NCBI GenBank assembly: GCA_047620505.1
Contig: JBLHKS010000056.1
Location: 1 to 36,057 of the forward strand
Length of the DNA: 36,057 nucleotides
Reading direction: 5' to 3'
DNA from: JBLHKS01 sp047620505
GTDB lineage: Bacteria > Verrucomicrobiota > Verrucomicrobiia > Verrucomicrobiales > DEV007
Part shown: in pieces, positions 23,844-31,933 of the stretch
How the letters are laid out: every line of letters begins with the position of its first letter
Numbering within the stretch: the stretch's first letter is position 1
Notes under the pieces: model-generated
The model's database searches: none
What the model saw: only the letters and a program-made list of their open reading frames with translations
What the model was told of the DNA's origin: nothing
Made by a program: the position numbers and the translations under genes

Positions 23844-24080
23844 ATGGAAACTGATCAACAAATGTCCATGGGCGAAATCGAATCTCAGTTCGATTCGGAA
23901 TGGGTTCTGATCGACGAGCCCGAACTCGATGAGTTCAACAACGTACTCAGCGGACGAGTCAGGTTTCACGGGGAGAAGCGGGCGGATGCCTGGGCTGCTT
24001 TCAGCGCGATCGGTTCGCCGCACATAAAAGCCGTTCTCTACATCGGCGCCCCGCCGAAGGACATGCAGTTCATGCTATGA
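23844..24080 (+). CDS. Small acidic protein paired with a retropepsin-like protease
   Basis: This 78-residue cytoplasmic protein has no signal peptide or membrane segment. It starts 24 bases after the large cytochrome gene and ends in a 4-nt ATGA overlap with the retropepsin-like gene. It contains SEWVLIDEPELDEFNNVLSG and ends PPKDMQFML. I recall small proteins with a similar EWVLI core and GxxPKD ending encoded next to bacterial retropepsin-like genes, so this may be a conserved partner, chaperone or inhibitor. That is recall plus context, not a domain assignment. Confidence 0.7.
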   Translation: METDQQMSMGEIESQFDSEWVLIDEPELDEFNNVLSGRVRFHGEKRADAWAAFSAIGSPHIKAVLYIGAPPKDMQFML

Positions 24081-24460
24081 TGTCGCCTTTTGACCCGGAG
24101 CAGGGCCTGATTGTGGTGACAGCAACGATGCAAGGACCGACCGATTCCGCGATCGTCAAATTGGCGCTCGATACTGGAGCGACCCACTCGATTCTTCATC
24201 CTGATGCGCTGGTTCGAATCGGCTACCAACCGGCCGAAAGCGAAAACAGGGTCCAAGTAACCACCGGCAGCGGCTTGGAATATGCTCCGGTCGTCCCGGT
24301 ATCCAGACTCGCCGCGCTAGGAAAGGAATGCGCCGGGTTTTACGTGACCGCAGTGGCGCTGCCGGAAACCGCAACCGTTGATGGCGTCCTCGGATTAGAT
24401 TTTTTCCGCGGACACATCCTGACCCTCGATTTTCAACAAGGCAGAATCTCATTTCAATGA
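24077..24460 (+). CDS. Retropepsin-like aspartic protease
   Basis: This 127-residue single-domain protein matches the clan AA (retropepsin-like) fold. The catalytic D32-T-G34 lies in LALDTGATHSIL, a flap-like hydrophobic region precedes TVDGVLGLDFFRG (the family's second hydrophobic-hydrophobic-Gly motif), and HILTLDFQQGRISF follows as the last strands. Viral and bacterial retropepsins work as homodimers, each chain giving one Asp-Thr-Gly. No signal peptide is seen, so it should act in the cytoplasm. It overlaps its neighbours by 4 nt at both ends (ATGA at 24077 and at 24457), tying its translation to the small protein and to the DUF1501 gene. The target is unknown. Confidence 0.82.
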   Translation: MMSPFDPEQGLIVVTATMQGPTDSAIVKLALDTGATHSILHPDALVRIGYQPAESENRVQVTTGSGLEYAPVVPVSRLAALGKECAGFYVTAVALPETATVDGVLGLDFFRGHILTLDFQQGRISFQ

Positions 24461-25893
24461 ACGAAAACCAGTTTCAATCTCGCCGCTCATTCCTTCAGAA
24501 CGCCGGCCTCGGCTGCGGGTCTCTCGCGTTGACCAACCTGCTTCATCAGGAAGGCCTCATCGCCGCTGAGAAGCCGCAAAACCCGCTCGCAAGCGCGGCG
24601 CCGGAGTTTGCGCCAAAGGCGAAGGCGGTCATTTGGCTTTTCCAAACAGGGAGCCCGTCGCAGGTCGACACCTTCGATTACAAACCGGAGCTGAAGAAGC
24701 GAAACGGAGAAAAACTCGCGGGTGCTGATCCGAAGACTGGGTTTTTCACGACCACCGGCAATTGTCTCGGGCCGCAGTTCGAGTTCAAGCAGCATGGCGA
24801 ATCTGGAACCTGGGTCTCCGACGTTTTACCGAACATGGCGCGGCATGTCGACGACATGGCCTTCATTTATTCGTGCTACTCGCAGTCGAACAACCACACG
24901 CCAGCGATGCTCGAGTCCAACTCCGGAATGATCCGACAGGGGCACCCGAGCATGGGCAGCTGGCTGACTTATGGGCTGGGAAGCGACAACGGAAATCTGC
25001 CGGCTTACGTTGTGATGCACGGCACGAAACCGCGCGGCGGCGATCCCGTTTGGTCGTCCGGATTTTTGCCCTCCGTTTACCAGGCGACGGCGCTCGATCC
25101 TCGCAAGCCAAAGCCGATCGACAATCTCGACCGACACGCGAATTTCACGGACGGCCAACAGCGTTCGTTGCTCGACGCACTGCGCCAGACGAACCAGCGG
25201 CACGCGGATGAACGCCCGTTTGATCGCGATCTGTCGGCTCGGTTGGAGTCGTTCGAGCTGGCCTACCGGATGCAGACCGCGGCCCCGGAAGTTTTCGATG
25301 TCTCGACCGAATCGGAGACCGTTCAAAAGATGTACGGCCTTGATAAGCCGGCGTCGAAGGACTACGGCAAGCAGTGCCTCGTCGCACGCCGGTTAGTCGA
25401 AAGCGGCGTACGTTTCGTCCAGGTTTTCGCGCATTCGACCAGCACGCCAGGCGGTGGCGTGGGCGACGTTCCGTGGGATGGCCACAGCGATATCGTCGCC
25501 AATCACAGCGCCTGCGCTGCGAGCATGGATCAGCCGGTCGGCGCTCTTCTCGATGATTTGAAGACGCGTGGTCTGCTTGATTCCACGCTGGTGATCTGGG
25601 GCGGCGAGTTCGGCCGGACATCCGATTCGCAGGGCGGCAAGGGCCGCGATCACAATCCTCACGCTTACACAACCTGGATGGCTGGCGGCGGAATCAAGGG
25701 CGGCGCGCACTACGGCGCTTCCGACGAATTCGGCTACAAAGCCGTCGAGAATCGCACCAGCGTTCACGACATCCACGCGACCGTTCTCCATCTCTTCGGG
25801 CTCAATCACGAGAAACTGACCTACCGCTTCAACGGCCGCGATTTCCGGCTGACGGACGTGGCCGGCAAGGTGATCAACGAGATCCTTGCCTGA
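24457..25893 (+). CDS. DUF1501 family exported protein
   Basis: This 478-residue DUF1501 protein has a Tat-type signal (SRRSFLQNAGLGCGSLALTNLL). Family segments are AVIWLFQTGSPSQVDTFDYKPEL, DMAFIYSCYSQSNNHTPAML, GHPSMGSWLTYGLGS, CLVARRLVESGVRFVQVFAH, the metal-site-like WDGHSDI, and VIWGGEFGRTSDSQGGKGRDHNP with HYGASDEFGYKAVEN near the C-terminus. DUF1501 belongs to the alkaline phosphatase/sulfatase-like superfamily but its activity is not established. In PVC genomes it normally follows a DUF1549/1553 cytochrome gene directly. Here two small genes intervene, and its start overlaps the protease stop by 4 nt. Confidence 0.9.
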   Translation: MNENQFQSRRSFLQNAGLGCGSLALTNLLHQEGLIAAEKPQNPLASAAPEFAPKAKAVIWLFQTGSPSQVDTFDYKPELKKRNGEKLAGADPKTGFFTTTGNCLGPQFEFKQHGESGTWVSDVLPNMARHVDDMAFIYSCYSQSNNHTPAMLESNSGMIRQGHPSMGSWLTYGLGSDNGNLPAYVVMHGTKPRGGDPVWSSGFLPSVYQATALDPRKPKPIDNLDRHANFTDGQQRSLLDALRQTNQRHADERPFDRDLSARLESFELAYRMQTAAPEVFDVSTESETVQKMYGLDKPASKDYGKQCLVARRLVESGVRFVQVFAHSTSTPGGGVGDVPWDGHSDIVANHSACAASMDQPVGALLDDLKTRGLLDSTLVIWGGEFGRTSDSQGGKGRDHNPHAYTTWMAGGGIKGGAHYGASDEFGYKAVENRTSVHDIHATVLHLFGLNHEKLTYRFNGRDFRLTDVAGKVINEILA

Positions 25894-25917
25894 CGAGATT
25901 GGCTGGCCGATCGCGAG

Positions 25918-26553
25918 TCACGGCTTAGGCGTGGGTTCCAACTGCTTTCTACTTTCGTCCGAGAGCTGCTCGATCGGGTATCGATGAACCGTTCCGTTTG
26001 CGATGCGCAGCAGGGCGACTTCGCCCTCAACCCGGACCAGCGTCGCGCGGATCGACTGGCCTTTGCGGTTGGTCCAATCACGTTCGACCTGGGGTGCGGT
26101 TGCGGGTTTGTCAGGGGCGTTCGACTTGCCTTTGGGCAAGTGCGCGAACATCGCTTCGTCCAGCTCGATCTCCTCGCCGCGATCTCCGCGTTCGCCGTTG
26201 ATCGGCGCGCCTTCGGTGATCCAATCCATGACTAACTTGACCTCGTCGACGGTCAGGCGGTCGCCTTTTCCCTTGGGCGGCATCGCATCCTCGTCGTCTT
26301 CAGGGCGGAAGACCGTGATGAAGAGGTAGCTCGCGTCCCAGTCGCCTGGGATGACAAGACTGTTCTTTCCAAACCGCCGCTGCATCGCTGCGGGGTCGTC
26401 GAGCCGGAGTCCGCCTTTCACTTTCTCGGAATCCTTGCTGTGACAGTCGGCGCACTTCTCGACGAAGATCGGCATGATGTCTTTTTCGTAGTCGACGGCG
26501 TGGGCGAGGCCACTGAAGGCTAAGCCGACGAGGATGAGAACAAGCGATTTCAT
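25918..26553 (-). CDS. PSCyt1 cytochrome-type protein with SHD1-like C-terminal domain
   Basis: This 211-residue exported protein has a signal peptide (LVLILVGLAFSGLAHAV). The PSCyt1 haem-binding domain is about residues 21-115, with C34-A-D-C37-H38 in IFVEKCADCHSKDSEKVKGGLRLD and MPPKGKGDRLT downstream, where the Met is a candidate axial ligand. After a flexible linker comes a segment (RDWTNRKGQSIRATLVRVEG, then HRYPIEQLSDESRKQL) resembling the SLA1-homology-1 (SHD1) domain found in many PVC secreted proteins. It is divergent from the DUF1592-type gene at 26622, with a shared 68-base upstream region. It probably acts in the same extracytoplasmic haem-protein system. Confidence 0.82.
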   Translation of the reverse strand: MKSLVLILVGLAFSGLAHAVDYEKDIMPIFVEKCADCHSKDSEKVKGGLRLDDPAAMQRRFGKNSLVIPGDWDASYLFITVFRPEDDEDAMPPKGKGDRLTVDEVKLVMDWITEGAPINGERGDRGEEIELDEAMFAHLPKGKSNAPDKPATAPQVERDWTNRKGQSIRATLVRVEGEVALLRIANGTVHRYPIEQLSDESRKQLEPTPKP

Positions 26554-26621
26554 ACCGAAATAGTAAATGCTTTCGGCGCGAAGGAAACCGCGAGGTGAGG
26601 CCGTGATTGGGGTTCGATTTT

Positions 26622-28379
26622 ATGAATTTCCGCACTTCAGCCGTTTTTCTCGGGCTTCTCGCTTCAGCAGCTGCTGGCGAGATTCCGCAGGCATTTCTGG
26701 ACCAGAACTGCATCCGCTGTCATGGCGGCGAGAAGGTGAAAGGGAAGGTCGATTTTACGAAAGCGGACCTCGGCGCGAACTCCGAGCTGTGGGAAAAAGT
26801 GGCGGACGTGCTCGAGCACGAAGAGATGCCGCCGGAGGATGAAAAGCAGCCGACAGCGGAGGAGCGAACGGCGTTTTTCGATTGGTATCGAGCGGAATTC
26901 ATCGACATCGAAGCGCGCGCGGGGACGTTCCGGACGAGGCGGCTTTCGGCGGAGGAATATCGAAACACGCTACGTTCGCTCGTCGGTTTTGATCTGGAAG
27001 TGGCGATCATCAAGGCCGAGCAGACGGTGGTTGAGAAGTCGCTCGTGATGAAGCTGCTGCCGACCGATCCGCCGGGCGCGAGCGGGTTCGTTAACGACAC
27101 TCACGGCGCGCCGATCTCGACAGTGCTGTGGGATCAGTATTCGTTTTTGGCCGAAGCGGCGTTGTCGCGATTTCTGGATGAATTGCCGGCGGACGCGGCT
27201 GCGGAGGAGGTCGTTCGGGATTTCCAGGCGCGTGCGTTTCGGAGGCCGCTCGCGGAGAGCCCAATTGAGGTTGCTGACCTCGAAGCTGAGCTGAAAACGA
27301 TTCTGATGTCGCCGCAATTTCTGTATCGCGGCTTTCTCGTCGAGGGCGAGCCAGGCCAGCAGCTGCCGGTGGATGATTTTGAATTGGCGGAGCGGCTTTC
27401 CTACTTTCTCTGGGCAGACATGCCGGACGCCGAGCTGAGCGCCGTTGCCGCGGATGGAACCCTGACGGAACCAGAAATTTTCGCCGCGCAAATCGATCGG
27501 ATGCTCGTTTCGCCCAGGGCGCGGAGCCTCGCGGAGAGCTTCGGCGTTCAATGGCTGGGTCTGGACGACATCGACGATTTCACGTCGGATCCGATCGCGA
27601 ATTTCGCGCTGAAGAGCGAGCCGATCGACTTCCTGAATTACCTCTTTACTGAGAATCGGCCGGTGATTGAGTTGATCGATTCAAGGACGACTTTCGCCAA
27701 CGATTCGGCGTTCGGGCGTTACCCGAAGGAAAGGAAGAATCTGAAGAAATACGTTAAACCGCGCGGGATCGAGCGAATGATTTTTCCGAATCAGCAGATC
27801 ACCCTGACGAACACACCAGAATACGGTGGGATTCTCACAACGCCGGGAGTTCTCGTGATGAATCGAGGGCCGATCATCCGAGGAACGTGGATTCTGCGCA
27901 AGATTTTGGGCGAGGATCTCGGGGAGCCGCCGGCGGACGTGCCGCCGATCCAGGCAGTGACGCAGAAGGGGCTTAGTTTTCGGGAAAAATTCGAGCTGCA
28001 TCGCTCCAACCCGTCTTGCGCGCTCTGTCACGACAAAATTGATCCGCTTGGCTTTTCGCTTCAGGCTTATGACGGGAAGGCAGCCTTCAAGCCTTCGCCG
28101 AAAATCGACACCGCTGGAAAACTCCCCAGTGGCGAGGCGTTCGCCGACTTCGCCGAGCTGAAATCGATTCTGCTGACTTCGCAGCGGGAGGCGATCATTC
28201 GAAACGCGGTCGAGCAGACTCTGGCCTACGCGCTCTGCCGAAAACTTGAGCCGTTCGATCGGCATGCGGTTGACGCGATTGCTCAGAAGCTCAACGAAAC
28301 GGACGGAACCTGGCGCGATCTGTTTTTTGAGATCGCCAACAGTCTGCCGTTTCGCGAAGCGTATTTTCCAGCGTCTTGA
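26622..28379 (+). CDS. Exported cytochrome-type DUF1592/DUF1588/DUF1585 protein (compact form)
   Basis: This 585-residue paralogue of the protein at 6680 is much shorter. The start is ATG 26622, giving a compact signal peptide (NFRTSAVFLGLLASAAAGE); a TTG at 26607 is possible but adds nothing. Haem motifs are C30-I-R-C33-H34 and C466-A-L-C469-H470. TRRLSAEEYRNTLRSLVGFD is the DUF1587-like part, LAERLSYFLWADMPDAEL is DUF1592, GILTTPGVLVMNRGP with RGTWILRKILGE is DUF1588, and QTLAYALCRKLEPFD is DUF1585. It lacks the large middle insertion of the longer paralogue and no DUF1552 gene adjoins it, which is unusual. Ala-Ala-Ala at the signal cleavage region is encoded by AGCAGCTGCT (26666). Confidence 0.87.
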   Translation: MNFRTSAVFLGLLASAAAGEIPQAFLDQNCIRCHGGEKVKGKVDFTKADLGANSELWEKVADVLEHEEMPPEDEKQPTAEERTAFFDWYRAEFIDIEARAGTFRTRRLSAEEYRNTLRSLVGFDLEVAIIKAEQTVVEKSLVMKLLPTDPPGASGFVNDTHGAPISTVLWDQYSFLAEAALSRFLDELPADAAAEEVVRDFQARAFRRPLAESPIEVADLEAELKTILMSPQFLYRGFLVEGEPGQQLPVDDFELAERLSYFLWADMPDAELSAVAADGTLTEPEIFAAQIDRMLVSPRARSLAESFGVQWLGLDDIDDFTSDPIANFALKSEPIDFLNYLFTENRPVIELIDSRTTFANDSAFGRYPKERKNLKKYVKPRGIERMIFPNQQITLTNTPEYGGILTTPGVLVMNRGPIIRGTWILRKILGEDLGEPPADVPPIQAVTQKGLSFREKFELHRSNPSCALCHDKIDPLGFSLQAYDGKAAFKPSPKIDTAGKLPSGEAFADFAELKSILLTSQREAIIRNAVEQTLAYALCRKLEPFDRHAVDAIAQKLNETDGTWRDLFFEIANSLPFREAYFPAS

Positions 28380-28386
28380 GCCGGCT

Positions 28387-29262
28387 TCAGTCGCCCAAGC
28401 GATCGCGTTTGGCTTTGGCCTGGCTGAGAAATTCGGTCAGGCCGGCTTGATCCCGATCTTCAAGGAGCGCGAGCAGATCGTCGAGATTCGATCGAAGGTC
28501 ACCGAGCGCGGCTGCGACTTCGGAGCGGTTTTCGAGCAGGATTTCGGCCCACATTTCGGGGGCACCGCCAGCGATCCGGGTGGTGTCGCGAAAACCGCCT
28601 CCACTCAGGCCTAACGCCGATTCATCCGAGTCTAGCGCGGCGCGAACCACGGCAGCAGCTGCTGCGTGCGGAAGGTGGCTGATTCTGGCGACTGCGCGGT
28701 CGTGAGCGAGCGGGTCGAGGATGCAGGTTCGGGCACCGAGCGCGGTCCAGAACTCGCCGACGATTCGGATCGTGTCAGGGTCGGTTTCATCCGTTGGCGT
28801 GAGGACGCAGCGGGCACCAGAAAAGAGATCAGCGGTTGCGTGGTCGAGCCCGGTTTTCTCAGAACCAGCCATCGGATGCGAGCCGAGGAAACGCGCGCCG
28901 AATTCGGCACAAATCGGGCTTAGCTGATCGACAACGCAGCTTTTTACGCTGCCGACATCGGTGACGATCGCGCTTTCAGCCAAAGTCGCTTCAGCGCCGA
29001 TTGCGCGAACGAGATCGGCCATGACCCCGATCGGCGTGGCGAGGACGACGAGGTTCGCCCCCTGACAAGCCACGCTCAAATCGTCAGTCGCGTCGAATCC
29101 GCGTTCTTTCAGATCGGCAACGGCGCTTTCCCGTCGAGCCCAGATCGAAGCGGAGATTTCCGGCAGAAATCGGCGGATCGCGAGAGCGACAGAGCCGCCG
29201 AGGAGCCCGGGCCCGACGACGGCGATTTTACGCAGATTCAAATTTGGCTTTCCAGATGGCAA
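28387..29262 (-). CDS. tyrA: Prephenate dehydrogenase
   Basis: This 291-residue NAD(P)-dependent dehydrogenase of tyrosine biosynthesis oxidatively decarboxylates prephenate to 4-hydroxyphenylpyruvate (arogenate use cannot be excluded). The Rossmann motif GPGLLGGSVA occupies residues 17-26, and LVVLATPIGVMADLV closes the nucleotide-binding half. The prephenate site shows VTDVGSVKS, FLGSHPMAGSEKTG and ARISHLPHAAAAA, with the conserved His of HPMAGSE and ISHLPH. No fused chorismate mutase or ACT domain is seen. It converges on the DUF1592 gene and is encoded in the same direction as the lipoprotein upstream, separated by 42 bases. An AGCAGCTGCT word lies in the Ala run (28654). Confidence 0.9.
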   Translation of the reverse strand: MPSGKPNLNLRKIAVVGPGLLGGSVALAIRRFLPEISASIWARRESAVADLKERGFDATDDLSVACQGANLVVLATPIGVMADLVRAIGAEATLAESAIVTDVGSVKSCVVDQLSPICAEFGARFLGSHPMAGSEKTGLDHATADLFSGARCVLTPTDETDPDTIRIVGEFWTALGARTCILDPLAHDRAVARISHLPHAAAAAVVRAALDSDESALGLSGGGFRDTTRIAGGAPEMWAEILLENRSEVAAALGDLRSNLDDLLALLEDRDQAGLTEFLSQAKAKRDRLGD

Positions 29263-29304
29263 GCCGGGATTCTAGCCAATCCGCCAAGCTTTCCAACTTT
29301 TCGT

Positions 29305-29985
29305 TCAAGGAACGCGAAATTGAATCGTTTTGCCCGGTTGAGCCGGGTTGGGAATTTCAACCGGAGTGCCAGGGGCCATTCCGCGAACGTCGATCTCAGG
29401 AAGCCCGGCATGGCCCGGAAGTTTGACGTAGCCAGCTTTTCCAGGAACCGGAACGGCGAAGGGCAAGTGGCTGAATTGATCGGAAGGCGGTGCCGGCTTT
29501 TTTTCGGGAGCAGGTGCGGGCGCTGGCGGCGGGACGGAGGCGAGATTTTCGTTACGCGGCTCAGTCGTTGCGCGGTTGAAACCACCGGGCTGTGAAGGGC
29601 GATCGTCCGCGTCGCGGTCGGAATTTCGAGGAGGTGTCGGATTTTGGGGCGGCCGCGAGGTTTCGGTAGTTCCGCTGAGCCGGGCAGGAGCGCCAGGGGC
29701 GTACTGTTGGCTGAATCGGCGGTCCTGAGATGCGCCGTAGCGGTTAGGACCGGTGTAAGTCCGATACGGAGAATTGTTCGAAGCGCGAGCCGGCGCTTCG
29801 GTCGGCTCGGAGCGCTCATAGCGTTCAGCTTGAGCTGGTTGCTCGGCTCGGCCGTAGCGTGGGCTGTTTTCGGCCCAGATCGAATCTTGAGAGCCGTAAT
29901 AGCCGTAGCCTTCCTGGTAAACGCATCCAGTCAGGGCGAAAATCCCCAGAATTGAGGAGAGTGTGAGGGTCAGTTTCAGTTGCAT
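29305..29985 (-). CDS. Pro-rich lipoprotein
   Basis: This 226-residue protein starts at the Met of MQLKLTLTLSS (complement of 29985). Upstream in-frame starts to 30372 give a long non-homologous extension overlapping the divergent gene. The lipobox L18-T-G-C21 at the end of a classic signal peptide predicts lipidation at Cys21 and membrane anchoring. A Tyr/Gly-rich, then Pro/Arg/Asn-rich disordered region follows. The final 55 residues look folded (GKAGYVKLPGHAGLPEIDVRG, GTPVEIPNPAQPGKTIQFRVP) and end in a strand-like RVP. The function is unknown; it could tether to peptidoglycan or another envelope partner. The leader carries ACTTCGCCCAAAC (minus strand) also present before speA. Confidence 0.75.
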   Translation of the reverse strand: MQLKLTLTLSSILGIFALTGCVYQEGYGYYGSQDSIWAENSPRYGRAEQPAQAERYERSEPTEAPARASNNSPYRTYTGPNRYGASQDRRFSQQYAPGAPARLSGTTETSRPPQNPTPPRNSDRDADDRPSQPGGFNRATTEPRNENLASVPPPAPAPAPEKKPAPPSDQFSHLPFAVPVPGKAGYVKLPGHAGLPEIDVRGMAPGTPVEIPNPAQPGKTIQFRVP

Positions 29986-29999
29986 GTGAGTTGGCCTTG

Positions 30000-30012
30000 G
30001 TTTGGGCGAAGT
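30000..30012 (-). promoter_or_regulatory. 13-bp leader motif shared with speA
   Basis: On the minus strand ACTTCGCCCAAAC lies 15-27 bases before the lipoprotein start at 29985. The identical 13-mer sits 13-25 bases before the speA start. No third copy was noticed. It could be a regulator site or part of a common untranslated leader. Confidence 0.35.
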
Positions 30013-30169
30013 CGGAAAATTTGGTCGAATGACCCCGATAGTTATCACATTTTTGCGACCTTGCGAATTGAATTTGCGAAAGTTTTCATAAAAACCAGCA
30101 AATCGGCGATTTTGGAACTCGCTTTGTCTGGACTTGTCCTCGGGCCAAGTTGCGTGCAATGATTTGGTT

Positions 30170-30853
30170 GTGGAAATCATTACAACAATTGATGAGCAGC
30201 TGCTGAATCGTGCGAAAGCGGCTAGCGGACACTTGGAAGTGGCGAAACTGCTCGAATCTGCCTTGGAGGCTTTGATTGAGCGCGAGGGCGGCAAGGCAGA
30301 ATCTGAAACGAACCTTGAGGCCCGAGATTTGTCGCCGATGGACACGGATGGGCTGGCGCGAATCGTGGCCAATCAAGATTTCTTCGAAGAATTAAGTAGG
30401 GAAGAAATTGAAGGTCTGTTAACGGCGTCCACACAGCGGGCGTATTCTCCGGGCCAGACTTTGATTGAGCGCGGCGACCAGGGAACCTCAATGTTTATCG
30501 TCCGAAAGGGTTACGTTGAAGTGTGGGTCGGCAGCGAGAAATCGGATGAGGAAGTTGCGGTGGCGAAGCTGCAGCCGGGCGAGTTTTTCGGCGAGATGTC
30601 GTTGCTGACCGGTGCTGCGCGCACGGCGACGATTCGGGCTTTGACGACGACGGTGACTGAGGAGATTTCGAAAGAGAGTTTTCGCGCGCTCCTTCACAAA
30701 CGCCCCGAGTTGCTCGGGATCATGTCGAGGATCATCGCGGAGCGGAGACTTCGGTTGAAACTGGCTCAGGAAGATCAGGCCGCGCGCCTACCGGATTCGC
30801 GAAGCCTCGCCGGGCAGCTGCTGGATCGGATGAAGGCGTTTTTCGGATCCTGA
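30170..30853 (+). CDS. Cyclic-nucleotide-binding-domain protein with antitoxin-like N-terminus
   Basis: This 227-residue protein, taken from GTG 30170, may instead start at an earlier TTG (30134). Residues about 6-40 (TIDEQLLNRAKAASG, then HLEVAKLLESALEALIERE) resemble the strand-helix-helix of VapB-type antitoxin or DUF2191 proteins, a ribbon-helix-helix-like fold. Residues 65-185 form a cNMP-binding domain: FFEELSREEIEGLL, YSPGQTLIERGDQGTSMFIV, and the phosphate-binding cassette FFGEMSLLTGAARTATIRA with Glu142 and Arg151. The C-terminus is a basic amphipathic helix, not a Crp-type HTH. It probably senses cAMP, cGMP or another nucleotide; whether it binds DNA is uncertain. It converges with the acyltransferase 5 bases away. 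Gln-Leu-Leu is encoded by an AGCAGCTGCT word (30195). Confidence 0.75.
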   Translation: MEIITTIDEQLLNRAKAASGHLEVAKLLESALEALIEREGGKAESETNLEARDLSPMDTDGLARIVANQDFFEELSREEIEGLLTASTQRAYSPGQTLIERGDQGTSMFIVRKGYVEVWVGSEKSDEEVAVAKLQPGEFFGEMSLLTGAARTATIRALTTTVTEEISKESFRALLHKRPELLGIMSRIIAERRLRLKLAQEDQAARLPDSRSLAGQLLDRMKAFFGS

Positions 30854-30857
30854 CTCG

Positions 30858-31853
30858 CTACTTGGAGGCTGCTTTTGCGGAGACTTCGCGCTCGAGTTTG
30901 TCGAACTTCTTTGATCGATTGGCGTAGTCCGGGTAACTCCGGCCTTCGTCGTCAGCCGGGCGGAAGCGGAAGAATTTATACATCCAAAGCCAGTGCTCCG
31001 GTCGCTCGGCGATGATCGGCTCGAAAACGTCCCAGCTCGCTTGAGCGATTTCCTGTTCGGTGGCGTCTTCATCGAAAATCAGCGGCTCGAGGATTCGATA
31101 AACGTAAGTCCCGTCTTCACACGGCAGCGTGATGGCCGCCATCATCGGCATGCGGAGCCGCTTGATGAGGACCGGTCCAAGCAGGGTCACGCTGACCTTT
31201 AATCCAAAAAATCGGATCATGGTTGCCGCCTGGTCCGGCGGAACGGTCAGATCCGGGAGAAACCCAACGTGCTGGCCCCGCTTCAGCGCTCGCATGAATT
31301 TGAGGAAGGCCTTTTCCTGAGGAATCATCGTGTGTCCCCAGAGCTCGCGATTTGTCTGGAAAATTTTCGTCAGGCGCTCGTTCTTGAAATCCTGCGCGAT
31401 GGCCGTGTAGCGGACCCCCATGAAGGCGAGTCCGGCTGAGCCCCACTCGAAGTTTCCGTAGTGTGGCGTCTGGCAAGGCGCACCGCGCTCAACTACTTCG
31501 TTCCAACCTTCCGGATCAACGATCTCATAGGTTAGGAATTCATGAAAGTTGTCCTGATTGACGTTGCGGGTCCAGAATTGATCGAGGTAGGTCCGCGCCC
31601 AGCTTTGATAGCAGCGATGAACCACGTCTTCACGCTCGGTATCGGTCCATCGCCCTGGAAACGCAGCCCCCAGATTCGTGAACGCGGTTCGCCGACCGCG
31701 GCCATCGAAGTAAAAGCCGAGGGTTCCGAGAAACTTCGCCAACTTGAGCAGAATCCAGCGCGGGCATTTCGGAATCAGCCAAAACGCGCCAGCGAGCAGC
31801 GCCCACTCGAGGAAGTAGCGAAAGCGTTTTAGGCGGCCGGGTTTCTTGCTCAT
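30858..31853 (-). CDS. LpxL/HtrB-type lipid A biosynthesis acyltransferase-like protein
   Basis: This 331-residue protein is of the lysophospholipid/lipid A acyltransferase superfamily. An N-terminal hydrophobic segment (FLEWALLAGAFWLIPKCP) should anchor it to the inner membrane. LGAAFPGRWTDTEREDVV matches the N-terminal part of LpxL-like proteins, and the catalytic H131-x4-E136 lies in PHYGNFEW. GQHVGFLPDLTVPP with RFFGLKVS matches the usual substrate-site region. The C-terminal RPEHWLWMYKFFRFRP is the conserved WxWxxxRF-like ending. It likely transfers an acyl chain to a lipid A precursor or related glycolipid in the inner leaflet. It is not in an lpx cluster here. Confidence 0.86.
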   Translation of the reverse strand: MSKKPGRLKRFRYFLEWALLAGAFWLIPKCPRWILLKLAKFLGTLGFYFDGRGRRTAFTNLGAAFPGRWTDTEREDVVHRCYQSWARTYLDQFWTRNVNQDNFHEFLTYEIVDPEGWNEVVERGAPCQTPHYGNFEWGSAGLAFMGVRYTAIAQDFKNERLTKIFQTNRELWGHTMIPQEKAFLKFMRALKRGQHVGFLPDLTVPPDQAATMIRFFGLKVSVTLLGPVLIKRLRMPMMAAITLPCEDGTYVYRILEPLIFDEDATEQEIAQASWDVFEPIIAERPEHWLWMYKFFRFRPADDEGRSYPDYANRSKKFDKLEREVSAKAASK

Positions 31854-31933
31854 TTCGTTCGGCCTGCGCCGTAATCAGGAAACCGGCCTCCGTCAACCGC
31901 GAACGCCGCTCGATTCGCACGCGCCAAGGCGAT

